A DNA stretch of 64,000 bases from Karstenula rhodostoma CBS 690.94 (taxonomy: Eukaryota; Ascomycota; Dothideomycetes; Pleosporales; Didymosphaeriaceae), in the NCBI GenBank assembly GCA_010093485.1, contig MU001516.1, forward strand, positions 124,001-188,000, read 5' to 3'. Below, piece by piece: positions 62,498-64,000 of this stretch. The notes below the pieces were generated by a model, which had not been told where the DNA came from, did not search any database, and saw nothing but the letters and a program-made list of their open reading frames with translations. Both the position numbers and the translations under genes were made by a program. Every line of letters begins with the position of its first letter. The stretch's first letter is position 1.

Positions 62498-63549
62498 TAA
62501 TATATCCTTAATAATAAAATAATAATATAAATATTAAATATATAGTAAAATAATATATATTATAATTTATATATTACTTTTAAAGGGTACTTTAGAGTTA
62601 TTTTTAGTATAGTAGAGTACCTTATAAAAGATCTATAGAATAATATAAAGTAAGTACTAATTAGATTATAAAAATATATAAATATAACTTAATAAAAATA
62701 CCTATAATAGATTATAAATAAACTAGAAGGACTATAAAAGTATATATAGGTAAAAAATATATTAAATAGTATTAGAATAATATATAAAAGTAATTATATT
62801 AAAAGTATAACTAAGAAATATATTATTAATAAAAGAGGGTTTATTAATATATTAAATTACTTTACTAAAGACTCTAATAAAAATACTAGTAAAAGTTTTA
62901 AAAATATTAAAGAGATAAATATAAACTCTAGTAAAAATTCTAATAAAGACTTTAATAGAGATTATAATAATATTAAAAAGGTAGATATTACTTATAATAG
63001 GAACTTTAGTAAAAGCCCTAGTAAAGACTCTAATAAAGGCCTTAGTAAAAACTCTAATAAAAGCTCTAATAAAAACCTTAATAAAAACCCTAATAAAGAT
63101 TTTAATAAAATTAATAATTAGTACTATAATATTATATAACTAGCTAGTATATAGTAGAGTTCTAGTTTTAAATTCTAGTATTAATAATTAATTATTAGTA
63201 TTATAATAGATATATATAATAGAGCTCTAGTTTTAAATTTTAGTATTAATAATTAACTATTAGTACTATAATAAATATATATAGTAGAACTCTAGCCTTA
63301 AGTTTTAGTATTAATAATTAACTATTAGTATTATACTAGATATATATAGCTCTATAGCTTATAAATAAAATAAGTTTTATAGAAATTTAAAAATATATAA
63401 AAATAAATTAAATATTTAAAATAAATTTATATAAACTTATAATATTTTTTAGAGGTACTAAAATAGGTATATTAAATTACTATAATAGGGAAATTTAACT
63501 ATACTATACTATATAAAAGGATATACTATTTAGGGAAATTTAAAAAATT

Positions 63550-63589
63550 AAAAATATACCCCTTTTAGGTGAACTTGTTGGCCGTAGTG
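63550..63589 (-). repeat. Right terminal inverted repeat
   Basis: Read inwards on the minus strand it begins CACTACGGCCAACAAGTTC. The first 11 bases match the left end exactly, and the following 25-30 bp match with small gaps. Normal-composition DNA begins about 30 bp inside this end, so the outer end of the element is itself not AT-rich. Confidence 0.65.
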
Positions 63590-63617
63590 CTGTCCATCTC
63601 CATATCCTCTGCACAAC

Positions 63618-64000
63618 ATGCTACAGCGCCAAAAAACCCCATCTCCCCCACCGATATGGAGAAAAGTCGCCAAGGAAGTTCGGCATGAAACCTCACGAGT
63701 CACTCAAGATCAAAGCTCTGCGGCGAAAGCAAGGATCGCATCAACCGAAAGACTTGCGCTGAACGAACGTCATATACCAACCAAACGTCCCGCGTCGAAC
63801 GAACATCCTGCGTCGACTAAACGTCCTACACCGAACGAAAGACCTAAACTGAACACAGATTTGGTGTCAAGAGAGTCCAACACATACCTCAGTGCCGATG
63901 GAATTTTGTCACGATTTCCGGTATTGGTTGAAACCCCTTCGTACGTTCAAGATCATAGGTATGAATTGCCATCCAAGCAAGAAGCCAGCACAACCTCCAG
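63618..64000 (+). CDS. Partial unrecognised ORF with hexapeptide repeats, runs off the window
   Basis: From ATG at 63618 the frame stays open to the last base (127 codons). The nearest upstream in-frame stop is TAG at 63585-63587, within the right terminal repeat. The peptide begins MLQRQKTPSPPPIWRKVAKE. It then contains about six tandem 6-aa units of the type RPASNE (RLALNE, RHIPTK, RPASNE, HPASTK, RPTPNE, RPKLNT), encoded by 18-nt repeats. Composition is normal (no RIP). It is basic and probably disordered here, with no signal peptide. I recognise no family from this part. Because it starts 28 bp outside the element, its native promoter may have been displaced, or the true start may lie in an exon now separated by the insertion. 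Confidence 0.5.
   Translation, partial: MLQRQKTPSPPPIWRKVAKEVRHETSRVTQDQSSAAKARIASTERLALNERHIPTKRPASNEHPASTKRPTPNERPKLNTDLVSRESNTYLSADGILSRFPVLVETPSYVQDHRYELPSKQEASTTS

Larger units (their letters stand above)
32041..63589. mobile_element. 31.5 kb RIP-degraded TIR-bounded element (CACTA-like ends)
   Basis: Both ends of the AT-rich island carry the inverted sequence CACTACGGCCA, reading inwards. Similarity continues for about 30 bp with small gaps (AGTTTCCCTATAATAGGG on the left, AGTTCACCTAAAAGGGG on the right). CACTA...TAGTG termini are the hallmark of the CACTA (EnSpm) superfamily, which makes 2-3 bp target duplications; here the flanks share only CT. Inside, AT content is extreme and CA/TG dinucleotides are almost absent, as left by RIP, so no transposase can be read. 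A gypsy element is nested at 54364-62497. Composition changes abruptly at both ends, which supports these borders. The superfamily is inferred from ends alone; an island of several nested elements without a single parent remains possible. Confidence 0.55.

Noticed and set aside
63480..63560. TAGGGA-type motifs at the island edges as telomere repeats
   Set aside because: Only isolated TTTCCCTA/TAGGGAAA copies occur, not tandem TTAGGG arrays.
32041..63589. The AT island as inserted mitochondrial DNA or a centromere
   Set aside because: No mitochondrial gene, tRNA or rRNA is visible. The near absence of CA/TG and the nested gypsy element point to RIP. A centromere cannot be excluded from sequence alone, but the inverted-repeat ends argue for an element.

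Overview
The window is nuclear DNA from a filamentous ascomycete, most likely a dothideomycete (class is an inference). The evidence is GT-AG introns of about 45-75 nt, typical Pezizomycotina families (SAT4/rhodopsin-type membrane protein, GH128, DUF1776, wax-synthase-like acyltransferase, patatin, Env7-type kinase), and a sharply bounded AT-rich block that looks like repeat-induced point mutation (RIP). No bacterial operons are present; genes are single and spliced. Gene models below were built by joining exons by hand at GT-AG borders that keep the reading frame and family motifs continuous.

Positions 1-32040 are an ordinary gene-bearing region of balanced composition. In order: a Nif1/Dsf2-like Sel1-repeat protein (-), a DUF1776 SDR-like membrane protein (-), a Wss1-type DNA-protein-crosslink protease (+), a seven-TM SAT4-family protein (-), a short secreted tyrosinase (+), a wax-synthase-like acyltransferase (+), a small hypothetical protein (-), a patatin-like phospholipase (+), a secreted GH128 glucanase (+), an intron-containing tRNA-Trp (-), an Env7/STK16-like kinase (-), an F-box protein (-), a secreted CE2-like SGNH esterase (+), a small secreted effector-like gene with GTG where ATG is expected (+), and an unrecognised tail-anchored protein (-). 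Several products are secreted and act on cell wall or phenolics; I see no biosynthetic cluster.

Positions 32041-63589 are a 31.5 kb island of extreme AT content with almost no CpA/TpG dinucleotides and no usable ORF, the signature of exhaustive RIP. Its two edges carry an inverted repeat starting with the same 11 bases, CACTACGGCCA, with weaker similarity for about 30 bp more. I therefore read the whole island as one very large, dead, TIR-bounded DNA element with CACTA-like ends. Nested in it is a complete 8.13 kb Ty3/gypsy retrotransposon on the minus strand (54364-62497), with 246-bp LTRs, a 5-bp target duplication, a polypurine tract and recognisable but RIP-destroyed RT, RNase H-connection and integrase remnants. 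The other ~22 kb holds many diverged tandem repeats (57, 105, 85, 30, 33, 44, 158 and 261 bp) and palindromes whose parent genes I could not identify.

At 63590 normal composition returns abruptly. An ORF starts at 63618, 28 bp beyond the right terminus, and runs off the window. It encodes a hexapeptide-repeat protein of unknown function.
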